Assembly (NCBI GenBank): GCA_002402005.2
Contig: NVUS02000134.1
Location: 1-5,798 of the forward strand
Length of the DNA stretch: 5,798 nt
Direction: 5' to 3'
DNA from: OCS116 cluster bacterium
GTDB lineage: Bacteria > Pseudomonadota > Alphaproteobacteria > Rhizobiales > OSC116
Below the pieces are notes generated by a model, which worked only from the letters and a program-made list of their open reading frames with translations, was not told where the DNA came from and ran no database searches. Every line of letters begins with the position of its first letter. The first letter of the stretch is position 1. Of the stretch, positions 1-5,798 are shown piece by piece. Both the position numbers and the translations under genes were made by a program.

Positions 1-2370
1 CAAGCAGACAAGGCCAGACATACGTAGCCATTTTTGCTCACCAGACGAGATAAATTGATCGAACAACACTTGCGCGCCATTGGCAAAATCGCCAAATTGA
101 GCTTCCCAAATGGTCAGGCAATCTGGCTCAGCCAATGAATAGCCATATTCAAAACCCAACACCGCTTCTTCGGACAACATTGAGTTAATCACCTCATAAC
201 GGCCTTGGCCTTCGGCCAAATGGTTAAGCGGTTTATAAGTGCTTTCATCCACTTGGTCATTCAGCACACTGTGACGATGCACAAATGTACCGCGTTCACA
301 ATCTTGGCCGGATAGACGCACTGGGAAACCTTCTTCGAGCAAAGTGGCAAATGCCAACGCTTCGCCGGTGCCCCAATCGAGCCCATCACCATTGGCAATG
401 CTTTCGCCGCGGCGTTTGTAAATACGTTTTAGGGTTTTGTGAACGTTAAAGCCTTCGGGCAAATATGTTAACCGCTCACCCAAATTTCTAAGTTTATCAA
501 GGTCAAAGCCGGTTTTGCCACGTCTGGCTTCACCTGCGTCTTTGGTGGCGCTTTTCTTAGACCATTTGCCATCTAACCAGTCGGCTCTGCCCGGTACAAA
601 ATTATCAGATTCTTCAAATTCAATGTCCAAGAATTTACGGAAATTCTCTTTCATATCCGTTACATCTTCAGAGCTTAGCAAGCCTTCGCCAACCAATTGC
701 TCGGCATATAAATCCAAAGTGGTTTTGTGGGTCTTGATGGTTTTATACATGATCGGCTGCGTCATGCTTGGATCGTCGCCCTCATTATGGCCAAAACGGC
801 GATAACAGAACATGTCAATCACCACTGGTTTGCCAAATTTTTGGCGGTATTCAGTGGCGATGCGTGCCACATAAACCACACTTTCAGGGTCATCGCCATT
901 AACATGAAAAATCGGCGCTTCAATCATTTTCGCCACATCTGATGGATAAGGCGAGGAGCGCGAATAATGCGGTGCGGTGGTAAAGCCAATTTGGTTATTG
1001 ACGATAAAGTGAATTGAACCACCAGTTCTATGACCTTTAAGCCCAGATAAACCGAAACATTCAGCCACCACGCCTTGGCCAGCAAACGCCGCATCACCAT
1101 GCAATAGTAATGGGATCACTTGTTGGCGGTTAACCTCGGTTGTATGTTTAGGGAATTTACTGTGCTGATCTTGCTTGGCACGTACTTTACCCAATACAAC
1201 AGGGTTTACAATTTCTAGATGTGAAGGGTTGGCGGTTAAAGATAAATGCACTTTATTGCCATCAAAATCCCGATCAGATGAAGCGCCTAGATGATATTTC
1301 ACATCGCCAGAGCCATCAATTTCTTCCGGAGTTGATGCACCACCTCTAAATTCATGGAACAACGCCCGGTATGGTTTGCCCATCACCGAGGTGATCACAT
1401 TCAAACGGCCACGATGCGGCATGCCAAGCACAATGTCTTTAACGCCCATTTGGCCGCCAACTTTAATAATCTGCTCAAGCGCGGGGATTAAAGCTTCGCC
1501 ACCATCTAGACCAAAACGTTTGGTGCCAGTGTATTTTTTATCGATGAAATTCTCAAGGCCTTGAGTTTCGATCAATTTATTCAAAATCGCATTTTTGCCA
1601 TTGGCGGTGAATTCAATTTCTTTATCTTTGCCTTCTATACGCATTTGCAACCAAGCTTTTTGCTCTGGGTCGGTAATGTGCATAAATTCAATACCGATTT
1701 TATCGCAATAAGTGCGTTTTAAAATTTCGAGCATTTCTGTCAGGGTCGAATATTCCAAACCCAAAACATGATCAATAAAAATCGGACGGTCATAATCGGC
1801 AGCGGTAAAACCAAACGCTTCAGCGGTCAGCATTTTCTCGCGGCCTTGGCTTTCCATTTTCAGCGGGTCAAGATCTGCCGCCAAATGGCCAATGGCACGG
1901 AACGCTCTGATCATCATGATGGCGCGAATGCTATCTAAAGTCGCGGCTTTAATTTCAGCAGCACTTGCACTACCAGTCGTGGGTGCAGCCGCAGCCGGCG
2001 TAGCGACAGATGCAGCAACAGGGGCTTTCTGACCGGTTGATTTGGCTAATTTTAGCGCCGCAAGTTTGGCATTGGCAGCAATTTTATTGGCAATATTGGC
2101 TTCAAACGCGCTCCAGTCGCCACTTAGGGCTGCCGTATCTTCAGCAATGTCAGCTGGTGGCCAATTGGGCCGGTCCCAAGATGCACCCATCGCGTTGCTG
2201 GCGACGTTATTTTCGTCATCACCAAGCTCGGCAAAAAAATCTTGCCACCCTGCGTCTACTGAATTTGGATTTTGTTTATATTCTAAATATAGATTCTCGA
2301 TGAAACTAGCGTTACCACCATAAAGAAACGAAGTGCGTTCAAACGCCTCGTTCTGTTCTTGCTTTGCCAT
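1..2370 (-). CDS. sucA: 2-oxoglutarate dehydrogenase E1 component (thiamine-diphosphate dependent), partial at its C-terminus
   Basis: E1 of the 2-oxoglutarate dehydrogenase complex: it decarboxylates 2-oxoglutarate on thiamine diphosphate and passes the succinyl group to the lipoyl arm of E2 (SucB). Reading from the ATG at 2370, 790 codons are open to the window edge with no in-frame stop; the family is usually about 930-1000 residues, so roughly 150-200 are off-window. The N-terminal E1o segment (about residues 13-45, FLYGGNASFIENLY) is followed by an Ala/Pro-rich linker (about 108-138). The catalytic core shows HRGRLN (319-324), KYHLG with H360, and the thiamine/Mg site HGDAAFAGQG (424-433) with NNQIGF (458-463). 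The transketolase-like pyrimidine domain begins near 650, with DWGTGE (665-670) and SGQDCERGTF (687-696). The last visible residues, near SSGEQKW, are also conserved. In-frame stops lie a short way upstream, which fixes the start. It is preceded by a 320-bp gap rather than coupled to sucD. No frameshift or missing catalytic residue was seen. Confidence 0.97.
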   Translation of the reverse strand, partial: MAKQEQNEAFERTSFLYGGNASFIENLYLEYKQNPNSVDAGWQDFFAELGDDENNVASNAMGASWDRPNWPPADIAEDTAALSGDWSAFEANIANKIAANAKLAALKLAKSTGQKAPVAASVATPAAAAPTTGSASAAEIKAATLDSIRAIMMIRAFRAIGHLAADLDPLKMESQGREKMLTAEAFGFTAADYDRPIFIDHVLGLEYSTLTEMLEILKRTYCDKIGIEFMHITDPEQKAWLQMRIEGKDKEIEFTANGKNAILNKLIETQGLENFIDKKYTGTKRFGLDGGEALIPALEQIIKVGGQMGVKDIVLGMPHRGRLNVITSVMGKPYRALFHEFRGGASTPEEIDGSGDVKYHLGASSDRDFDGNKVHLSLTANPSHLEIVNPVVLGKVRAKQDQHSKFPKHTTEVNRQQVIPLLLHGDAAFAGQGVVAECFGLSGLKGHRTGGSIHFIVNNQIGFTTAPHYSRSSPYPSDVAKMIEAPIFHVNGDDPESVVYVARIATEYRQKFGKPVVIDMFCYRRFGHNEGDDPSMTQPIMYKTIKTHKTTLDLYAEQLVGEGLLSSEDVTDMKENFRKFLDIEFEESDNFVPGRADWLDGKWSKKSATKDAGEARRGKTGFDLDKLRNLGERLTYLPEGFNVHKTLKRIYKRRGESIANGDGLDWGTGEALAFATLLEEGFPVRLSGQDCERGTFVHRHSVLNDQVDESTYKPLNHLAEGQGRYEVINSMLSEEAVLGFEYGYSLAEPDCLTIWEAQFGDFANGAQVLFDQFISSGEQKWLRMSGLVCL

Positions 2371-2405
2371 ATTGCTCGACCAAGCCGCACACGGCTTAAT
2401 CCCTT
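2371..2405 (-). promoter_or_regulatory. sucA translation initiation region: distant SD-like AAGGGA, intervening hairpin, weak proximal GAG
   Basis: On the minus strand, an SD-like AAGGGA (2405-2400) is followed by a perfect 6-bp hairpin, AAGCCG-TGTG-CGGCTT (2397-2382), then 11 nt, then the sucA ATG at 2370. Two T-G wobble pairs can extend the stem to 8 bp (2399-2380). The only proximal SD-like sequence is GAG (2377-2375), 4 nt before the ATG, which is poor beside the AAGGAGG of sucD. If the hairpin forms, the AAGGG lies 10-14 unpaired nucleotides from the ATG instead of 30. The sequence elements are seen directly; the mechanism is inference. Confidence 0.5.
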
Positions 2406-2444
2406 GAGTTTAACGCTCAATAAAACTCTATAGAAAAACTCTAT
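2404..2444 (-). repeat. Direct repeats and small overlapping hairpins in the sucA leader
   Basis: The 10-mer ATAGAGTTTT (minus strand) occurs twice, at 2444-2435 and 2431-2422, with a 13-bp period. The same stretch can fold as ATAGA-GTTTT-TCTAT (2444-2430). Just downstream, GAGTTT (2428-2423) can pair with AAACTC (2411-2406), or TTGAG (2420-2416) with CTCAA (2408-2404); these two are mutually exclusive. All matches are short and AT-rich, so some may be chance. They are recorded because they cluster just upstream of the sucA start. Confidence 0.4.
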
Positions 2445-2482
2445 CAGAGCTTTCTCGATCGTTTAATTTCGTCCCAATGTTC

Positions 2483-2512
2483 AGCATAAACTACCAAACA
2501 TCCCTATCCCAA
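2483..2512 (-). promoter_or_regulatory. Weak candidate sigma70-type promoter for sucA
   Basis: On the minus strand, TTGGGA (2512-2507) resembles a -35 box (4 of 6 consensus positions) and TATGCT (2488-2483) a -10 box (4 of 6), with an 18-bp spacer. Transcription would start near 2476 and give a leader of about 105 nt that includes the repeats and the start-site hairpin. The region is AT-rich and other -10-like hexamers are present (TATAGT and TATATT near the inverted repeat, TATAGA at about 2432), so this choice is tentative. Confidence 0.22.
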
Positions 2513-2515
2513 ATA

Positions 2516-2550
2516 CCAATATAAGCCACTATATCCATAACTTATATTGG
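2516..2550. repeat. Perfect 10-bp inverted repeat with 15-bp spacer upstream of sucA; possible operator
   Basis: CCAATATAAG (2516-2525) and CTTATATTGG (2541-2550) are exact reverse complements separated by 15 bp; the match stops at both ends. Centre-to-centre distance of the arms is 25 bp. It lies about 145-180 bp before the sucA ATG, directly upstream of the candidate -35 box. It could be a binding site for a dimeric regulator or an RNA hairpin if transcription starts further upstream. ATCCA/TGGAT (2533-2537 with 2548-2552) can form a competing hairpin. I do not recognise the motif as any named regulator's site. Confidence 0.5.
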
Positions 2551-2650
2551 ATTTTTATAGTTAACGGCTTCTTTGTAAAAAAATCAATCAAATAATTATT
2601 CTAGCAAAAACCCGCCAACCTTACTGTGTATTAGTTTTCTCAAACAGACG

Positions 2651-2679
2651 AAAAAAAACCGATCATTTGATCGGTTTTT
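2651..2679 (-). terminator. Rho-independent terminator after sucD
   Basis: CCGATCA (2659-2665) and TGATCGG (2668-2674) are exact reverse complements, and flanking A and T runs (2654-2658 with 2675-2679) lengthen the stem to 12 bp around a very small loop; realistically the loop opens to about 4 nt. Read on the minus strand, the stem runs into eight T residues (2658-2651). It begins 11 nt past the sucD stop codon. A further CAGA/TCTG pair (2645-2648 with 2682-2685) flanks it. On the plus strand it has only a short T tract, so it mainly serves the mdh-sucCD transcript. Confidence 0.88.
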
Positions 2680-2690
2680 CATCTGTTAGA

Positions 2691-3566
2691 TTAGCCTTTA
2701 AGTAGCTCAACCAATGTTTTACCAAGCATAGCAGGGCTTGGGGATACACGAATGCCAGCTTCTTCCATCGCAGCAATCTTATCTTCCGCGCCGCCTTTGC
2801 CGCCCGAAATAATCGCACCAGCATGGCCCATTGTACGGCCCGGAGGCGCTGTACGGCCAGCAATAAAGCCAACAATTGGTTTTTTGATTTTATGTTGCAT
2901 CAAGAATTCAGCGGCTTCTTCTTCAGCTGAACCACCAATTTCACCAATCATCACAATCGATTGCGTATCTTCATCATGCAAGAACAGGTCTAGACAATCA
3001 ATAAAGTTAGTGCCGTTCACAGGGTCACCACCAATACCGATACATGTCGTTTGGCCAAGGCCTTCGGCTGTGGTTTGCGCCACAGCTTCATATGTAAGCG
3101 TACCAGAACGTGATACAATGCCCACAGAACCTGGCATATGAATATGGCCAGGCATAATGCCAATTTTACATTGACCTGGTGTGATAACACCCGGGCAGTT
3201 TGGCCCAACAAGCCGAGTTTTAGAGCCAGACAAAGCCCGTTTCACTTTGATCATATCCGCAACCGGAATGCCCTCTGTGATACAGATAGCCAATTCAATT
3301 TCAGCATCAATGGCCTCTAAAATGGCATCAGCAGCAAATGGTGGCGGCACATAAATAACCGTTGCATTGGCATCTGTTTTGGCTTTGGCATCTAACACAC
3401 TGTCAAATACCGGCAGGTTTAAATGGACTTGTCCACCCTTACCAGGTGTCACACCGCCAACCATATTTGTACCATATGCAATGGCTTGTTCGCTATGAAA
3501 AGTACCTTGGCTACCAGTGAAGCCTTGGCAAATTAATCTTGTTTGTTTACCGACTAAAACGCTCAT
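2691..3566 (-). CDS. sucD: Succinate-CoA ligase (ADP-forming), alpha subunit
   Basis: The alpha subunit binds CoA and carries the phosphohistidine intermediate; with SucC it interconverts succinyl-CoA and succinate with ATP (or GTP) formation in the cytoplasm. At 291 residues it matches the family (about 290). The N-terminal CoA-binding Rossmann fold shows GFTGSQGTFH (15-24). GPNCPG lies at 121-126 and SRSGTLTYE at 152-160. The ligase domain holds GRTAPPGRTMGHAGAI, with the active-site histidine at H248 and the glycine-rich GGKGGAEDK after it. The ATG at 3566 overlaps the sucC stop as ATGA, and a strong SD, AAGGAGG (3580-3574), sits 7 nt upstream inside the sucC end, implying coupled, roughly equimolar synthesis. 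A terminator follows the stop immediately. Malate thiokinase (MtkB) is a close relative, but the mdh-sucC-sucA context favours SucD. Confidence 0.97.
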   Translation of the reverse strand: MSVLVGKQTRLICQGFTGSQGTFHSEQAIAYGTNMVGGVTPGKGGQVHLNLPVFDSVLDAKAKTDANATVIYVPPPFAADAILEAIDAEIELAICITEGIPVADMIKVKRALSGSKTRLVGPNCPGVITPGQCKIGIMPGHIHMPGSVGIVSRSGTLTYEAVAQTTAEGLGQTTCIGIGGDPVNGTNFIDCLDLFLHDEDTQSIVMIGEIGGSAEEEAAEFLMQHKIKKPIVGFIAGRTAPPGRTMGHAGAIISGGKGGAEDKIAAMEEAGIRVSPSPAMLGKTLVELLKG

Positions 3567-4765
3567 GAATTTGCCTCCTTCACAGCTTTAACAATTTTCT
3601 GGGCGGCGTCATCCAAATTATCAGCGGAGATAATTGCCATGCCAGATTTAGCTAAAATTTCTTTGCCCAATTCAACATTCGTACCTTCGAGGCGCACCAC
3701 CAAAGGAACAGTCAAATGCAATTCTTTAGCTGCAGCAATCACGCCTTCGGCGATGATGTCGCAACGCATAATGCCACCAAAGATATTGACCAAAATACCC
3801 TTAACTTTAGGGTCAGATGTAATGATTTTAAAAGCTTCTGTCACTTTTTCGCGCGTCGCGCCGCCACCAACATCCAAGAAGTTCGCCGGTGATGAACCAT
3901 ATAGATTGATAATATCCATAGTCGCCATCGCCAAGCCAGCACCATTGACCATGCAACCAATTTCGCCATCAAGCGCAATATAGTTCAGGTCGTATTCGGC
4001 AGCTTTGACTTCTTTTTCGTCTTCTTCGGTGAGATCACGAAGTTCCATAATGTCTTTGTGGCGGTATAACGCATTGCCATCAAAGCTCACTTTGGCATCC
4101 AGACAAACCAGATCACCATCTTCAGTCACCACAAGCGGGTTAATTTCTAGCATTGCCATGTCTTTTTCAACAAAGGCTTTGTAAAGCTTAGCAGCCAAGG
4201 CGCCAGCTTGTTTAGCCGTAGCACCTTTAAGGCCAAGCGCAGCTGCCAAACGACGGCCATGCAAAGCAGAAATACCCGTTGCAGGGTCAACTGTAAAAGT
4301 GATGATTTTTTCAGGTGTTTCGTTGGCCACTGTTTCAATGTCCATGCCGCCCTCAGTAGAGGCCACAAATGAAACACGGCTAGACGCACGGTCAACAAGC
4401 AGTGACAAATAAAGCTCATCAGCAATCGCGCAGCCACCTTCAATATAAAGCCGGTTGACTTGTTTGCCTTCTGGGCCAGTTTGATGTGTCACCAAAACAT
4501 TGCCGAGCATTTCTTTAGCAAACTGCTCAACTTCTTCGCGTGATTTTGCCAAACGCACACCACCAAGTTCGCCAGCAGCGGCCTCTTTAAATGTACCTTT
4601 ACCACGTCCACCTGCATGGATTTGTGATTTAACCACCCAGATAGGCCCAGGTAATTTTTTAGCTGCCTCAACAGCTTCAGCAACAGTTAAAGCTGGATAG
4701 CCTTCACCTGTCACAATGCCAAATTCGCGCAAAACCGCTTTGGCTTGATATTCATGTATATTCAT
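3563..4765 (-). CDS. sucC: Succinate-CoA ligase (ADP-forming), beta subunit
   Basis: The beta subunit supplies the nucleotide-binding ATP-grasp domain and the succinate site, and works as a heterodimer or heterotetramer with SucD. It has 400 residues, against about 388-400 in the family. The start MNIHEYQAK is characteristic. In the ATP-grasp region, VVKSQIHAGGRGKG occupies 44-57. The Mg/nucleotide-binding end shows EINPL (207-211) and D223 in LDAKVSFD. The C-terminal ligase/flavodoxin-like domain contains GCMVNGAGLAM (270-280), NFLDVGGGA (295-303), NIFGGI (327-332) and RLEGTN (358-363). The ATG at 4765 has an AAAGGAA SD (4777-4771) 5 nt upstream. The stop overlaps the sucD start by 4 bp. The gene lies 42 bp after mdh with no terminator between, so the two are probably co-transcribed. 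Nucleotide preference (ATP or GTP) cannot be decided from sequence alone. Confidence 0.97.
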   Translation of the reverse strand: MNIHEYQAKAVLREFGIVTGEGYPALTVAEAVEAAKKLPGPIWVVKSQIHAGGRGKGTFKEAAAGELGGVRLAKSREEVEQFAKEMLGNVLVTHQTGPEGKQVNRLYIEGGCAIADELYLSLLVDRASSRVSFVASTEGGMDIETVANETPEKIITFTVDPATGISALHGRRLAAALGLKGATAKQAGALAAKLYKAFVEKDMAMLEINPLVVTEDGDLVCLDAKVSFDGNALYRHKDIMELRDLTEEDEKEVKAAEYDLNYIALDGEIGCMVNGAGLAMATMDIINLYGSSPANFLDVGGGATREKVTEAFKIITSDPKVKGILVNIFGGIMRCDIIAEGVIAAAKELHLTVPLVVRLEGTNVELGKEILAKSGMAIISADNLDDAAQKIVKAVKEANS

Positions 4766-4807
4766 ATTTATTCCTTTATTTCATGGGAATGAGAAGACAA
4801 TCACTAA
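4766..4807 (-). other. mdh-sucC spacer with sucC Shine-Dalgarno
   Basis: This 42-bp spacer carries the sucC SD (AAAGGAA, 4777-4771). On the minus strand ATTCC (4790-4786) can pair with GGAAT (4774-4770), a 5-bp stem with an 11-nt loop that would cover part of the SD. The stem is short and weak, so a regulatory role is uncertain. No promoter or terminator is evident, which supports mdh and sucC lying on one transcript. Confidence 0.5.
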
Positions 4808-5770
4808 CTATTTAAGGCTTGGTTCAATATTCTGACAAGCTTCGATCAGACCTTTAACAGCACTTACACTCTTTTCGAACTGAGATTTTTCATCTTCGTT
4901 CAAATCAATTTCGATGATTTTTTCGATGCCATTTTCACCAATAATGGTCGGCACACCAACATAAATGTCTTTTTGACCATAGATACCGTCTAAATAAGCG
5001 GCACATGGTAGAATACGTTTTTGATCTTTAAGATAAGCTTCGGCCATAGACACGGCAGAGGCAGCCGGCGCATAAAAAGCTGAACCTGTTTTGAGTAGGC
5101 CAACAATTTCAGCACCGCCATCACGGGTACGTGGTACAATTTCGTCAAGCTTAGTTTGGCTTAACCAACCCATTTTCACCACATCGTCAAGGCTAATGCC
5201 ACCAACGGTAGAATAACGCGTAGATGGCACCATAGTGTCACCATGGCCGCCCAATACAAAGGCAGATACGTCTTGCACAGATACACCTAATTCTTCGGAT
5301 AGGAAAAAGCGGAAACGCGAACTATCCAACACGCCAGCCATGCCCACAACTTTGTTAGTCGGCAAACCAGAGAATTTTTGCAACGCCCAAACCATCGCAT
5401 CAAGCGGGTTTGTGATACAAATCACAAACGCATCAGGTGCATATTTAGCAATGCCTGCGCCCACTTGGTTCATCACCTTTAGGTTAATCGCCACCAAATC
5501 ATCACGGCTCATGCCAGGCTTACGTGGCACACCAGCTGTTACGATGATCACATCTGATCCAGCAATGTCCTTATATTCGGTTGTGCCTTTAAGGCTGATG
5601 TTAAAACCATTCACTGGCGCGCTTTCGGCAATGTCGAGTGCTTTGCCGTGCGGAATACCATCGGCAATGTCAAACATGACGACATCGCCAAGTTCTTTAA
5701 GACCGATAAGATGTGCTAATGTGCCGCCAATTTGGCCTGCGCCAATGAGTGCAATTTTTTTACGCGCCAT
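4808..5770 (-). CDS. mdh: NAD-dependent malate dehydrogenase (LDH-like type)
   Basis: Oxidises malate to oxaloacetate with NAD+ in the last step of the TCA cycle; cytoplasmic. It has 320 residues, typical of the LDH-like malate dehydrogenases of Alphaproteobacteria. The N-terminal Rossmann fold has GAGQIGG (10-16), and an acidic residue (D34) ends the second strand, as expected for NAD rather than NADP. The substrate loop, GVPRKPGMSRDDL (80-92), carries R83 and R89; an arginine at R83, where lactate dehydrogenases have glutamine, points to malate/oxaloacetate specificity. N121 (ITNPLD), D149 and R152 (VLDSSRF) and the catalytic H176 (GGHGD, 174-178) complete the active site. The ATG at 5770 has AAGGAA (5784-5779) 8 nt upstream, and the fold begins at once (MARKKIALIGAG), so the start is secure. 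It is the first visible gene of mdh-sucC-sucD; its promoter lies outside the window. Confidence 0.97.
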   Translation of the reverse strand: MARKKIALIGAGQIGGTLAHLIGLKELGDVVMFDIADGIPHGKALDIAESAPVNGFNISLKGTTEYKDIAGSDVIIVTAGVPRKPGMSRDDLVAINLKVMNQVGAGIAKYAPDAFVICITNPLDAMVWALQKFSGLPTNKVVGMAGVLDSSRFRFFLSEELGVSVQDVSAFVLGGHGDTMVPSTRYSTVGGISLDDVVKMGWLSQTKLDEIVPRTRDGGAEIVGLLKTGSAFYAPAASAVSMAEAYLKDQKRILPCAAYLDGIYGQKDIYVGVPTIIGENGIEKIIEIDLNEDEKSQFEKSVSAVKGLIEACQNIEPSLK

Positions 5771-5778
5771 GAAGTTGT

Positions 5779-5784
5779 TTCCTT
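5779..5784 (-). promoter_or_regulatory. Shine-Dalgarno sequence of mdh
   Basis: AAGGAA on the minus strand lies 8 nt before the mdh ATG, a normal spacing that supports that start. Only 28 bp upstream of mdh are visible, too few to judge its promoter. Confidence 0.75.
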
Positions 5785-5798
5785 AAGATTGTGTGTTC

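Larger units (their letters stand above)
2371..2690 (-). other. AT-rich intergenic region between sucD and sucA: terminator, putative promoter and sucA leader
   Basis: This is the only non-coding stretch above 300 bp. Read on the minus strand it holds, in order, the sucD terminator, an AT-rich section with long T and A runs, a perfect 10-bp inverted repeat, a weak sigma70-like promoter candidate, a leader with direct repeats and small hairpins, and a hairpin next to the sucA start. I found no convincing small ORF: the short minus-strand reading frames are broken by stops and lack a ribosome binding site. I recognised no described riboswitch or RNA family. The length and content suggest a separate control region for sucA, which is inference. 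Confidence 0.7.

Noticed and set aside
2010..2323. Two overlapping plus-strand frames opposite the SucA N-terminus
   Set aside because: Antisense to the conserved SucA start region and its Ala-rich linker; the composition reflects the complementary codons.
2591..2600. Perfect 10-bp palindrome AATAATTATT in the sucD-sucA gap
   Set aside because: Pure A/T in an AT-rich stretch, so easily chance; no matching element nearby.
2663..2875. 70-codon minus-strand frame overlapping the sucD end and the terminator
   Set aside because: Alternative frame within sucD; it runs through the terminator stem and has no homology I recognise.
2752..3141. 129-codon open frame on the plus strand, antisense to sucD
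   Set aside because: Shadow of sucD, with low-complexity Pro/Ile/Ser-rich content and no supporting context.
2691..4765. Malate thiokinase (MtkA/MtkB) as an alternative to SucCD
   Set aside because: The families are related, but placement between mdh and sucA and close match to SucC/SucD motifs and lengths favour succinate-CoA ligase; no serine-cycle genes are visible.
4808..5770. Lactate dehydrogenase as an alternative to malate dehydrogenase
   Set aside because: The substrate loop has arginine at R83 where lactate dehydrogenases have glutamine, and the TCA gene context supports malate dehydrogenase.
5235..5786. 183-codon open frame on the plus strand, antisense to mdh
   Set aside because: It lies opposite a clearly conserved mdh, resembles no family I know, and is the kind of antisense opening expected from codon bias in the real gene.
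1..5798. A novel accessory or defence-type system
   Set aside because: All coding sequence is accounted for by four core TCA genes, with no mobile element, repeat array or unknown gene.

Overview
This window is an ordinary bacterial housekeeping locus for the second half of the TCA cycle. All four genes are read on the minus strand, so transcription runs from high to low coordinates: mdh (5770-4808), sucC (4765-3563), sucD (3566-2691), then the first 790 codons of sucA (2370-1), which leaves the window at its left edge. The order mdh-sucC-sucD-sucA is the classic alphaproteobacterial arrangement; sucB and often lpd usually follow sucA. The protein sequences fit that group, for example an LDH-like malate dehydrogenase and a SucA that begins MAKQEQNEAF. 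Base composition is AT-leaning for an alphaproteobacterium (by eye, not counted), so I do not name a genus.

Layout: mdh has a good Shine-Dalgarno (SD) sequence 8 nt before its ATG, and nothing further upstream is visible. A 42-bp spacer separates mdh from sucC. sucC and sucD overlap by the 4-bp ATGA arrangement typical of translational coupling. A strong intrinsic terminator (2651-2679) follows sucD directly. A 320-bp AT-rich gap then precedes sucA. It is the only substantial non-coding stretch and holds the most interesting material: a perfect 10-bp inverted repeat, a weak candidate promoter, a hairpin- and repeat-rich leader, and a compact hairpin between a distant SD-like AAGGG and the sucA start codon.

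Together the enzymes convert 2-oxoglutarate to succinyl-CoA (SucA is the E1 of the 2-oxoglutarate dehydrogenase complex), succinyl-CoA to succinate with nucleotide triphosphate formation (SucCD), and malate to oxaloacetate (Mdh). The terminator and long leader suggest that mdh-sucCD and sucA (probably with sucB) are at least partly separate transcription units. I see no mobile element, CRISPR array, tRNA, rRNA or new gene system. The candidates worth checking are regulatory elements in the sucD-sucA gap.
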